From the NCBI RefSeq assembly GCF_016862575.1, contig NZ_BONF01000009.1:186001-250000 (forward strand): a stretch of DNA of 64,000 nt, read 5' to 3'. The stretch comes from Catellatospora bangladeshensis. GTDB lineage: Bacteria > Actinomycetota > Actinomycetes > Mycobacteriales > Micromonosporaceae. The first letter of the stretch is position 1. Each line of letters opens with the position of its first letter. Below, piece after piece: positions 7,945 through 15,406 of the stretch. Position numbers and translations under genes: made by a program. A model generated the notes under the pieces. It made no database searches. It was not told the DNA's origin and worked only from the letters and a program-made list of their open reading frames with translations.

Positions 7945-8622
7945 ATGGAGCTCTCACTGGCGGAGCAGCTGGTCCTGCTCAGTTACGACGACACGACCGG
8001 CAGGCCGCTGGTGCCGATCAACCATCTCGACTTCGGCATCGAGGGAGCGGTCCTGCTGAGCCTGGCCAACGCGGGCCGGGTCGCGACCCAGCGCGGCGAG
8101 GTCGTGGCGATCGACCGCACCCCGACCGGCGACCTGTCCCAGGACGCCGCCCTCATCGAGATCGCCGAGGACCACAAGGGCCACGCCCCCGACTGGTGGA
8201 TCTACCACCTGGCCTCCCCGCACCACCGCCAGCGCCTGCTCGACGGCCTGGTCACCAAGGGCGTGCTGGAACGGGTCGACCACCGGGTCATGGGCGTGTT
8301 CCACCGCCCCCGCTACCCCGAGGCGGACCGGGCGCTGGAGCGCAGCCTGGTCGGCCACCTGCGCGAGGTGCTGGACCGCATCGCCACCCCGGACCGCGAC
8401 TCGGTCAGCCTCCTGTCGCTGATCCACACCCTGATGCTGGACCGGCACCACTTCCCCGAGATGAACCGCGACGACATGCGCCACCGCATCCAGGAGCTCA
8501 CCGAGGGCGAATGGTGCGGACCCGCCGTCGGCAAGGTCATCTACGCCATGAACATGGCCCTGATGGCCGCCATCACCGGCGGCGCCGCCTCCTCGTCCAC
8601 CGCCGCCGTCTCCGCCCACTGA
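7945..8622 (+). CDS. GPP34 (GOLPH3/Vps74) family protein
   Basis: A 225-residue protein of the GPP34 fold. It begins MELSLAEQLVLLSYDDTTGR, the usual family opening, followed by a helix with GIEGAVLLSLANAGRV and a later GVLERVDHRVMGVFHRPRYP. The eukaryotic relatives bind phosphatidylinositol 4-phosphate at Golgi membranes; actinobacteria carry many copies of unknown role. The tail (about residues 195-225) is Ala/Ser-rich and mildly hydrophobic. It is a lone gene with its own leaderless promoter. A lipid-binding role is inferred from the family only. Confidence 0.88.
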   Translation: MELSLAEQLVLLSYDDTTGRPLVPINHLDFGIEGAVLLSLANAGRVATQRGEVVAIDRTPTGDLSQDAALIEIAEDHKGHAPDWWIYHLASPHHRQRLLDGLVTKGVLERVDHRVMGVFHRPRYPEADRALERSLVGHLREVLDRIATPDRDSVSLLSLIHTLMLDRHHFPEMNRDDMRHRIQELTEGEWCGPAVGKVIYAMNMALMAAITGGAASSSTAAVSAH

Positions 8623-8673
8623 CGACCTCGGCATGTCGCGCTGATCACGGTGCGTACGGCACCGGCGCCGTCC

Positions 8674-8679
8674 TACCGT
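8674..8679 (+). promoter_or_regulatory. -10 box, leaderless, for the DUF2332 gene
   Basis: TACCGT ends seven bases before the ATG at 8687. Confidence 0.5.
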
Positions 8680-8686
8680 ACCGATC

Positions 8687-9670
8687 ATGATTGGCATCCC
8701 GAGTGACGGCGAGGCCCTCGCCCAGACGTACCGCGCGTTCGCGCTGAGGGAGGCCGCCGGGCGCTCGCCGTCGTACGAGCGGCTGTGCCTGGGCGTGGCC
8801 GCCGACCCCGAACTGCTCGCCCTGCTCGGTGCCCTGCCGCTGCCCAAGCGCCAGCCGAACCTGCTGCTGGGCGCGGTGCGGCTGCTCGGCGGGCCGGTCG
8901 CGGACTACCCGGCGTTCCGGCAGTTCGTGACCGGACACTGGGCCGCGGTCAGCGCGCAGATGCTCGCCCGCAGCACCCAGACCAACGAGGCCGGCCGCTG
9001 CGCCACCCTGCTGCCCGTGCTGGCCGCGCTGCCCCAGCCGCTGGCCCTGCTGGAGGTCGGCGCCTCCGCCGGGCTGTGCCTTTACCCCGACCGCTACCGG
9101 TACGCCTACGGCGAGCGCGCACCCTTCGGCCCCGAGGACGGGCCGCTGCTGGAGTGCACCGTGGACGGACCCGTTCCGGTGCCCGCCGCGGTGCCGCAGG
9201 TGGTGTGGCGCGGCGGCATCGACCTCAACCCGCTCGACGTCACCGACCCCGGCGACGTGCGCTGGCTGGAGAGCCTGATCTGGCCCGAGCACACCGAGCG
9301 GGTCGGCCGGCTGCACGCCGCCGCCGCGATCGCCGCCGCCGCCCCGCCGGTGCTGGTCCGCGGCGACCTGAACGAGGCCCTGCCCGCGCTCGTGGCGCAG
9401 GTCCCGGCCGAGGCGACGCTGGTGGTGTTCCACACCGCGGTGCTGGCCTACCTGGACACCGCCGGGGTGGACCGGTTCGCGGCGCAGATGGCCGCCCTGG
9501 CCCGGCAGCGGCCCGGCACGGTGTGGCTGTCCAACGAGGCCGCGCACGTCGTGCCGCAGGTCGCCCGGCAGCTGCCCGACGGCGTCCCGCCGGGCCGGTT
9601 CGTGCTGGCGGTGGACGGGCGTCCGGTCGCGTTCACGATGGGCCACGGCCAAGGCGTCGAGTGGCTCTGA
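8687..9670 (+). CDS. DUF2332 family protein
   Basis: A 327-residue cytoplasmic protein of the DUF2332 family. Recognisable blocks are QTNEAGRCATLLPVLAAL, then LALLEVGASAGLCLYPDRY, which looks like a Rossmann methyltransferase motif I, then RGGIDLNPLDVTDPGDVRWL, ATLVVFHTAVLAYL and VWLSNEAAHVVPQ. A methyltransferase-like fold is plausible but no activity is established to my knowledge. Full length for the family. No linked gene suggests a pathway. Confidence 0.85.
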   Translation: MIGIPSDGEALAQTYRAFALREAAGRSPSYERLCLGVAADPELLALLGALPLPKRQPNLLLGAVRLLGGPVADYPAFRQFVTGHWAAVSAQMLARSTQTNEAGRCATLLPVLAALPQPLALLEVGASAGLCLYPDRYRYAYGERAPFGPEDGPLLECTVDGPVPVPAAVPQVVWRGGIDLNPLDVTDPGDVRWLESLIWPEHTERVGRLHAAAAIAAAAPPVLVRGDLNEALPALVAQVPAEATLVVFHTAVLAYLDTAGVDRFAAQMAALARQRPGTVWLSNEAAHVVPQVARQLPDGVPPGRFVLAVDGRPVAFTMGHGQGVEWL

Positions 9671-9780
9671 CCGACCGGTCATGATCGTCCGGCCGGGCGT
9701 GCCGCCCCGTGAATCACCGGATGCCAACCCGCACGCGTACCCCTAAAGTGAGGCCTTCTAACGCTGCGGAGGGGACGACG

Positions 9781-10512
9781 ATGACCGAACGGTCCGCAAG
9801 CCCCTCCGCCCCGCGGCGCGACTACGGCATCTCCACGACCGACCTCGTCGCCAGCACCATCGTCGGGCTCGCGGTCCTGGTGGGAGGCGTGGGCCTGGCG
9901 TCGCTGGCGCTGGCCGTGTGCACCACCGTGCTCGCCGGCTTCGGCCTGACCATGGTCAACGTCGCGCTGCCCGGCCTGGCGTTCGGGTTCGCGCTGCTCG
10001 ACGCCGCCCCGCACGGCGCGACCCGGCTGCGGCAGGCGGCCGCGCTCGCCGTGGCCACCGTCGTCGGCCTGGGCGCGCTGGGCCTGTCCTGGGGCGTGTC
10101 CGGGGTGGCCATGCGCCAGCTCGCCCCCGCCGACTACGTCGGCCTGTACGGGCAGCGCACCGAGGTCACCGTCGCCGACGCCGACTGCCGCCACGGCACC
10201 ATCTGGGCCAGCGGCCCCCGCGCGGACTTCCACTGCTACGGCGCCACCTGGCAGGCCGGCGGGCAGCTGCAGCGCGGCCGGCTGACCCTGCTCTACCAGG
10301 AGCTGGAGGCCCGCGCGCAGAGCACCACCATCGACGCGTACGTGCTCGCCGACGACGGCTACAGCGTGCAGCGCGTCGGCGAGGTCGAGTCGTGGGCGTA
10401 CTGGGCCGGGCGTCCACTGTGGCTGCTGCTGGCCGGGATGCCGCTGCTCGCGGCGGGTGTGCTGGCCCGGCGGCGGCTGGTGGTGCGCTGGATCCCGGCC
10501 GCCCGGCGCTGA
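9781..10512 (+). CDS. Membrane protein of unknown function
   Basis: A 243-residue protein. Three N-terminal hydrophobic helices lie at about residues 15-50, 55-75 and 82-105. A soluble segment of about 100 residues with a Cys pair (DADCRHGTIWASGPRADFHC) follows, then a C-terminal membrane helix near PLWLLLAGMPLLAAGVLA. I chose the ATG at 9781 because GGAGGGGACGACG precedes it; a TAAAGT -10 box lies 34 bases upstream of the start. A GTG at 9709 is in frame but lacks a binding site. I do not recognise the family. Confidence 0.8.
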   Translation: MTERSASPSAPRRDYGISTTDLVASTIVGLAVLVGGVGLASLALAVCTTVLAGFGLTMVNVALPGLAFGFALLDAAPHGATRLRQAAALAVATVVGLGALGLSWGVSGVAMRQLAPADYVGLYGQRTEVTVADADCRHGTIWASGPRADFHCYGATWQAGGQLQRGRLTLLYQELEARAQSTTIDAYVLADDGYSVQRVGEVESWAYWAGRPLWLLLAGMPLLAAGVLARRRLVVRWIPAARR

Positions 10513-10546
10513 GTTGCGGCCCACGGGTGGGCTTGACCGGCGGGCC

Positions 10547-10552
10547 TACCGT
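10547..10552 (+). promoter_or_regulatory. -10 box, leaderless, for the gene at 10559
   Basis: TACCGT ends six bases before the GTG at 10559 and decides that start over upstream in-frame ATGs inside the preceding gene. Confidence 0.5.
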
Positions 10553-10558
10553 GCGGGC

Positions 10559-11389
10559 GTGGTCCGTGTCCCCGCGCCGACGCGTGTCATCGCCTCCGTC
10601 ACCGCGCTGACGGTGTGCAGCGTGGCCGCGCTGCCGCTGTACGAGTCCGGCACGGTCGGGCCGAGCGCGCTGCTGATCCCGGTGGCGCTGCTGCTGGTGG
10701 TGTCGTGGCTGGTCCGGATGGCGCAGTGGGTCGCCGCGGCCGGCGCCCCGGCCCAGCCGGGCGAGCTGGTCGTACACCTGGCCCAGGGCGGGCCGCCGGC
10801 CGAGCGCGGCCGCGCGGTGCGCACCGCCGGGCGGGTCAGCCGAGCCGGTGGCATCGACCCGGCGCCACGGGGGTACGCCGCCTGGGCGGTGCTCACCGAC
10901 CGGCGCGGCCGCCGCCTGCACCAGCGGGTGGTGTGGGAGCCGTGGCTGCGCGACCTGACCGGGCCGCATCCGGTGCGGGTGCGCCGCCGCGCCGGGGTCA
11001 CCGTGATCGACGTCGACGGCCGGGGGCGGCTGTGGCCGGCGAGCCTGGCCCTGACGCGCAGGCCGTGGGGCGTGAAGCTGGTCCCGCTGGGCGGGCGCGC
11101 CGGGTCCGGCCTGACCCGCCGGCGGCTGCTGGCGGTGCTGCTGCCGGTGGCGGCGCTGGGCGCCGTCGCGCACCTGGCCGACGGGGACGTGCTCGCGGTG
11201 GTGTGGGCGCTGGTCTACGTGGCCGCGCTGACGTTCGCGACCGGCCAGTGGTTCGGGATCGTGCCGCCCGGTGCGGCGCCCGCCGGGCAGGCCCCTGAGG
11301 CGGGTCCGGGCAAGGCGGCCAAGCCGCCGCGGCAGCGGTCGAAGAGCGAGGGCGCCCGGCGGGGTCAGCCGCGCGGGCAGCGCCGCTGA
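10559..11389 (+). CDS. Membrane protein of unknown function
   Basis: A 276-residue protein with two N-terminal membrane helices (about residues 10-26 and 37-55), a soluble domain of about 120 residues rich in Arg and Val, and two more helices at about residues 187-230 (RLLAVLLPVAALGAVAHLA). The tail after about residue 245 is Lys/Arg/Pro-rich and disordered-looking. It follows the similar-looking membrane gene by 46 bases, but the leaderless promoter suggests separate transcription. No family recognised. Confidence 0.75.
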   Translation: MVRVPAPTRVIASVTALTVCSVAALPLYESGTVGPSALLIPVALLLVVSWLVRMAQWVAAAGAPAQPGELVVHLAQGGPPAERGRAVRTAGRVSRAGGIDPAPRGYAAWAVLTDRRGRRLHQRVVWEPWLRDLTGPHPVRVRRRAGVTVIDVDGRGRLWPASLALTRRPWGVKLVPLGGRAGSGLTRRRLLAVLLPVAALGAVAHLADGDVLAVVWALVYVAALTFATGQWFGIVPPGAAPAGQAPEAGPGKAAKPPRQRSKSEGARRGQPRGQRR

Positions 11390-11420
11390 ACCGGCGCCGC
11401 CGTCTGTCGGCACCGGCCCG

Positions 11421-11426
11421 TATAGT
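11421..11426 (+). promoter_or_regulatory. Candidate -10 box for the SUKH gene
   Basis: TATAGT, an almost perfect -10 hexamer, lies 31 bases before the ATG at 11458. No convincing -35 element is visible. Confidence 0.45.
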
Positions 11427-11457
11427 CCCGCTGATTGATCATTGTGGACGATCGCTG

Positions 11458-12318
11458 ATGGACGGGTACATGGAGATGGATCACCTGGCCGCCGCCCTGG
11501 CCCTGGCGGGGGTGCCCGCGCGGCGTTCGGCCACGGCGGGGGCCGCGTTCGCGGCGTTCGAGAGCACGCACGGGCAGCCGCTGCCCCGGGCGGTGCGCGA
11601 CTGGTACCTCCTGGACCGCGCCCGGACGGTGCTGGAGCCCGACGGCGCCGACCTCGTGCTCGCGGCGGAGCAGCTGGGCGGCCCGGCGACGTACTGGTGG
11701 CCCGCCGACGGCGACGACTGGCCGCCGGACCTCGAGGAGCAGGAGGAGCGGGAGTTCGACCCGGTCGCGGCGGGCCTGCTGCCCTTCCTCGACGAGAACC
11801 AGGGCGGCTACAGCCTGGCGGTGCGGCTGGACGGGTCGGCCGACCCGCCCGTGCTGATCTCCTGGGACGGTGTCCGCCCGGACGGGTGGAGCGTGCACGC
11901 GGCTTGTTTCTCCGAGTGGGTCTTCACGCGGGTGTGGGATCTGCCGCTGCTGCGGGGCGCGGGCCGGCTGTACGGCACCGTGCCGGACGTGGGGCAGTCG
12001 GAGCTGGCGGTGCTGGCGCGGCGGCTCACGGCTCGCCCGCAGACGGTGTCGGACAGCCCGCTGCCCGGTCCTCCGCAGGTGGGCCACCGTTTCGCCGGTC
12101 CGGGCGACCGGCAGCGGGCGCTGCTGCTGTCGCCGTATGCCGTCGGCGGCACCTGGTCGGTGCTGCTGTGGGCCGCCACGGACGACCTGCTGGTCGACCT
12201 GTGCGGCGTGGTCCGGTCGGCGCTGGCGGCGCCGGTGGGGCTGACCGGCGCCTACCGGCCCGACGAGGTGGCCCGGCGGGCCCTGGAGCGGCTGGCCGCC
12301 GGGGAGGTGACGCGCTGA
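11458..12318 (+). CDS. SMI1/KNR4 (SUKH) family protein
   Basis: A 286-residue protein. The N-terminal region (about residues 28-160) matches the SUKH fold: FESTHGQPLPRAVRDWYLL, then FLDENQGGYSLAVRLDG and the Trp-rich WWPADGDDW block. SUKH proteins often act as immunity proteins against secreted toxins, though many are orphan. The C-terminal 120 residues are less clear (PQVGHRFAGPGDRQRALLLS). Its stop overlaps the next start by one base (TGATG), so the two are coupled. No toxin gene is near. Confidence 0.78.
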   Translation: MDGYMEMDHLAAALALAGVPARRSATAGAAFAAFESTHGQPLPRAVRDWYLLDRARTVLEPDGADLVLAAEQLGGPATYWWPADGDDWPPDLEEQEEREFDPVAAGLLPFLDENQGGYSLAVRLDGSADPPVLISWDGVRPDGWSVHAACFSEWVFTRVWDLPLLRGAGRLYGTVPDVGQSELAVLARRLTARPQTVSDSPLPGPPQVGHRFAGPGDRQRALLLSPYAVGGTWSVLLWAATDDLLVDLCGVVRSALAAPVGLTGAYRPDEVARRALERLAAGEVTR

Positions 12319-12962
12319 TGGGCGCCGACCTGTCTCCGCGCCTGCGGGAGCTGCCCGAGCGCCCGGCGGTGATCCCGGTCCCGGCGTGGCACGGCTTCTT
12401 CGCCGACCCGGACGGGTTCGCCGGGCACCTGGCGCGGGCCGCCGTCGCGCAGCTGGGCGACCAGGCACGGGACTGGTTCACGGCGCATCGGGCGAACTAC
12501 CCGGCCGGTCTGCCCGGCACCACCGCGTACGTGGCGCACGCCGATCTGCGGCACCGGTTCCTGTTCACCGGCCCGATCCAGGCAGTCGGGGCGCTGACCG
12601 CGGCCGACGCGGTCACCGAGTGGTCGGAGCTGGCCTGGTGGCAGGCGATGCTGGCGCTGCACATCGCCGCGGTGTTCGGCGCCGACCCCACCGACCAGGC
12701 GCGGGTGCGTGACCTGCTGACGCTGTGGCGGGTGCGCGGCGAACCACCGCCGCACGGCGACTTCCCGGCCCCGGACGAGGCGCGGCTGCGCGAGCTGACG
12801 CCGCGGCTGGCGCTGTCGCTGGGACGGCTGACGGGGCGCCGCAGCAGCCGGCAGGCCGAGTTCGTGCCCGACCCGAGCTGGGGCACGCTGCGGCAGCTGG
12901 ACGCGCGCACGTTGATGCCGCTGGCGAACCGGGCGGTCAAGCACTTCCGCGCCCTCGTGTGA
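12318..12962 (+). CDS. Protein of unknown function coupled to the SUKH gene
   Basis: A 214-residue protein translated from the ATG that overlaps the preceding stop. It is soluble and helical, with MLALHIAAVFGADPTDQARV at about residues 112-131, a pattern like that in EcsC-type proteins, and a C-terminal DARTLMPLANRAVKHFRAL. The resemblance to EcsC is weak and from memory. Coupling to a SUKH gene suggests a shared process. A perfect hairpin terminator follows the stop. Confidence 0.7.
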   Translation: MGADLSPRLRELPERPAVIPVPAWHGFFADPDGFAGHLARAAVAQLGDQARDWFTAHRANYPAGLPGTTAYVAHADLRHRFLFTGPIQAVGALTAADAVTEWSELAWWQAMLALHIAAVFGADPTDQARVRDLLTLWRVRGEPPPHGDFPAPDEARLRELTPRLALSLGRLTGRRSSRQAEFVPDPSWGTLRQLDARTLMPLANRAVKHFRALV

Positions 12963-12963
12963 A

Positions 12964-13008
12964 CACGCGAACGGGCCCCCGGAACACTTCCGGGGGCCCG
13001 TTCGCGTG
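12964..13008. terminator. Bidirectional hairpin terminator
   Basis: Perfect 21-base arms (12964-12984 and 12988-13008) around the three-base loop CAC. It starts directly after the stop of the plus-strand gene and ends six bases before the stop of the convergent minus-strand gene, so it can serve both. No U-tract is seen, as is common in high-GC actinobacteria. Confidence 0.85.
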
Positions 13009-13013
13009 GCCGC

Positions 13014-13364
13014 TCAGGTGGTGGTGCGGCGGCGACGACGGCGGACAGGGCCGTCGTCGGCGATGAAGGTGCGGGTCAGCGCCATCGCGATGACGATGCC
13101 GATGACCGCGCACACCAGCTGCGTGAGCAGTTCGGCCCAGCTCCACGTGAGGTGCAGGCCGACCCAGTCCCAGTCCCACCGGGCGGGCCAGGTGTTCTCC
13201 CAGCCCATCTGGCGGGCCACCCAGGTGCCCGACAGCGCCGCGAGGATGCCCACGAACCCGGTGGCGATGACTCCGATGTCCTGGCGGCCGGGCAGGATCA
13301 GCCGGCCGAGGGTGCCGATGAAGATTCCGATCAGGATTGCGCTGAGGATTCCGGTCGCCGTCAT
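13014..13364 (-). CDS. GlsB/YeaQ/YmgE-type membrane protein
   Basis: A 116-residue membrane protein. It begins with the family pattern GILSAILIGIFIGTLGRLIL, then a short loop PGRQDIGVIATGFVGILAAL, and a third helix LLTQLVCAVIGIVIAMALTR. The tail is Arg/Thr-rich. It belongs to the transglycosylase-associated or stress-response small membrane family; its role is unknown. It is slightly longer than the usual 85 residues because of a Trp-rich loop (WPARWDWDWVGLHLTWSW). It converges on the unknown gene at 12318. Confidence 0.85.
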   Translation of the reverse strand: MTATGILSAILIGIFIGTLGRLILPGRQDIGVIATGFVGILAALSGTWVARQMGWENTWPARWDWDWVGLHLTWSWAELLTQLVCAVIGIVIAMALTRTFIADDGPVRRRRRRTTT

Positions 13365-13451
13365 GGCGCGTCCCTACCCTGGCGCGCCGATCCTTAATCG
13401 CGGCACCGGTTCCGGGCGTAAAACCGCTGGCCCGGCGGCACTGCGGACGGG

Positions 13452-13457
13452 TACAAC
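13452..13457 (+). promoter_or_regulatory. Possible -10 box for the RNA ligase gene
   Basis: TACAAC ends seven bases before the GTG at 13465. The last base departs from TANNNT, so it is weaker than the other leaderless promoters here. Confidence 0.35.
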
Positions 13458-13464
13458 AGTCGGC

Positions 13465-14250
13465 GTGATCGTGAAGTATCCGCGTACGCCGCACCTGGCC
13501 GGCTCGCGCCTGCAGCCCGGCGACGAGGACCTGGCGCAGGTGCCGTTCGCGCAGCTGCGGGGCCGGCACGTGGTCGTCGAGGAGAAGCTGGACGGCGCGA
13601 ACGCGGGCATCAGCTTCACCGCCGGCGGCGAGCTGCGCCTGCAGTCGCGCGGGCACTACCTGACCGGGGGGCCGCGGGAGCGGCAGTTCGCGGTGCTCAA
13701 GTCGTGGGCGGCGACGGTCGCGCCGCTGCTGTGGCCGCGGCTTGGCGAGCGCTACGTCTGCTACGGCGAGTGGATGTACGCCAAGCACACCGTCTTCTAC
13801 GACGCGCTGCCGCACTACTTCTGCGAGTTCGACGTGCTGGACACCGCCACGGGCGCGTTCCTGGACACGCCGTCGCGGCGCCAGCTGCTGGCGGGCCTGC
13901 CGGTGACGAGCGTGCCGGTGCTCGCGGCGGGGCCGTTCACGCGGCTGGAGGAGCTGACGGCGCTGGTCGGGCCGTCGCGGTGCCGTACGCCCGGCTGGCG
14001 CGACGCGCTTGTCGGCGCGGCGGCCGAGGCCGGGGTGGACCCGGAGCGGGCGGCGGCCGAGACGGACCGGGCCGACGAGATGGAGGGCCTCTACCTGAAG
14101 GTGGAGGAGGACGGCCGGGTCGTGGAGCGCTACAAGTGGGTGCGGCACGGGTTCCTGACGGCGGTGCTGGACTCGGGTTCGCACTGGGCGGACCGGCCGA
14201 TCGTCGCCAATCGGCTGGCCGACCCGGAGGTGCTGTATGCGGGCCTTTGA
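13465..14250 (+). CDS. ATP-dependent RNA ligase (Rnl2-like)
   Basis: A 261-residue nucleotidyltransferase that should seal 5'-phosphate and 3'-hydroxyl RNA ends through a lysine-AMP intermediate. All core motifs are visible: motif I EEKLDGANAGI with nucleophile Lys41; a motif Ia-like RLQSRG; motif III YVCYGEWMYAKH; IIIa YFCEFDVLD; motif IV EGLYLKVEEDG; motif V VERYKWVRHGF. The GTG start gives a protein beginning MIVKYPRTPHL, right for small RNA ligases. Its 3' end overlaps the HD-Pnk gene by 14 bases, so ligase and end-healing enzyme are made together. Confidence 0.9.
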   Translation: MIVKYPRTPHLAGSRLQPGDEDLAQVPFAQLRGRHVVVEEKLDGANAGISFTAGGELRLQSRGHYLTGGPRERQFAVLKSWAATVAPLLWPRLGERYVCYGEWMYAKHTVFYDALPHYFCEFDVLDTATGAFLDTPSRRQLLAGLPVTSVPVLAAGPFTRLEELTALVGPSRCRTPGWRDALVGAAAEAGVDPERAAAETDRADEMEGLYLKVEEDGRVVERYKWVRHGFLTAVLDSGSHWADRPIVANRLADPEVLYAGL

Positions 14251-15385
14251 GCGGCTGTGCCCGCAGGGCCCCGGCTGGGCGCTGGACTGGGCGGCGGTCG
14301 AGGCGGAGTTTTCGTGGCTGCGGCGGCTGGCCGGGGTCGAGCAGGATCCGGTGCACCACGCCGAGGGCGACGTGCTGACCCATACCCGGATGGCGGCGCA
14401 GGCCCTGGCGGACCTGCCGCGGTGGCGGGCGCTGCCCCGGCAGCGGCAGGTGCGGCTGTTCGCGGCGGTGCTGCTGCACGACGTGGCCAAGCCGGACTGC
14501 ACCCGGCACGAGGGCGGGCGGGTGACCGCGCACGGGCACTCGCGCCGCGGTGAGCTGCTGGCGCGGCGGATCCTGTGGGAGGCGGGCGCGCCGATCGTAT
14601 GGCGCGAGCACGTCGCGGCGCTGGTGCGCCACCACCAGGTGCCGTTCTGGGCGCTGGAGCGGCCCGACCTGGAGCAGATCGTGCTGCGGGTGTCCCTGAC
14701 GGCCTGTAACGAGGATCTGGCGCTGCTGGCCACGGCCGACATCCTGGGCCGGGTGTGCGCGGACGCCGATGCCGTGCGGGAGAACATCGAGCTGTTCCGG
14801 CAGTACTGCGCCGAGCTGGGGGTGCTGGACGCGCCGTGGCCGTTCGCCTCCGGCCATGCGCGCTTCGAGTACTTCCGCACGCCGGGGCGGGACCCGCGGT
14901 ATGCGGCGTACGACGACACGCGGCTGACGGTGACGGTGCTGTCGGGCCTGCCGGGGGCGGGCAAGGACACGTGGCTGGCCGGTCACCGGCCGGACCTGCC
15001 GGTGGTGAGCCTGGACGCGCTGCGGGCGGAGCTGGGCGTCAGCCCGGCCGGGGATCAGCGGGCGGTGGCCGCGGCGGCGTACGAGCGCTCGCGCGAGCAC
15101 CTGCGGGAGGGCCGGGCGTTCGTGTGGAACGCGACGAACGTGTCGCGCCAGCACCGGGAGATCTGCATCGGGCTGGCGGCGTCCTACGGCGCGCGGGTGG
15201 AGCTGGTGTCGCTGGAGGCGCCCCCGGGGGTGCTGCGGGCCCGCAACGACCGGCGGCAGGCACGGGTCCCGGCGGCGGTGCTGGAGCGGCTGATCGGCAG
15301 GTGGGAGACCCCGGACCTGACCGAGGCGCACACCCTACACCTGGTGGACACGAATGATCGTGCATCTCACGTGATCAGATCGTGA
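14237..15385 (+). CDS. HD-Pnk: HD phosphohydrolase fused to polynucleotide kinase
   Basis: A 382-residue two-domain RNA end-healing enzyme. The N-terminal HD domain (about residues 35-190) has His49 in DVLTHTRMA, the HD pair at 81-82 in LLHDVAKPDC and a further HGHSRRG. The C-terminal kinase domain (about 230-382) has P-loop GLPGAGKDTW, SLDALRAELG, FVWNATNVSRQHRE and the lid RNDRRQARVP. In the studied bacterial HD-Pnk family the HD part removes 2',3'-cyclic or 2'-phosphates and the kinase adds 5'-phosphate, giving exactly the ends a ligase needs. The start lies within the ligase gene. Confidence 0.9.
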   Translation: MRAFERLCPQGPGWALDWAAVEAEFSWLRRLAGVEQDPVHHAEGDVLTHTRMAAQALADLPRWRALPRQRQVRLFAAVLLHDVAKPDCTRHEGGRVTAHGHSRRGELLARRILWEAGAPIVWREHVAALVRHHQVPFWALERPDLEQIVLRVSLTACNEDLALLATADILGRVCADADAVRENIELFRQYCAELGVLDAPWPFASGHARFEYFRTPGRDPRYAAYDDTRLTVTVLSGLPGAGKDTWLAGHRPDLPVVSLDALRAELGVSPAGDQRAVAAAAYERSREHLREGRAFVWNATNVSRQHREICIGLAASYGARVELVSLEAPPGVLRARNDRRQARVPAAVLERLIGRWETPDLTEAHTLHLVDTNDRASHVIRS

Positions 15386-15394
15386 TCGATGTCC

Positions 15395-15400
15395 TAGAGT
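15395..15400 (+). promoter_or_regulatory. -10 box, leaderless, for otsB
   Basis: TAGAGT ends six bases before the GTG at 15407; it separates otsB transcription from the RNA repair pair. Confidence 0.55.
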
Positions 15401-15406
15401 AAGCAA

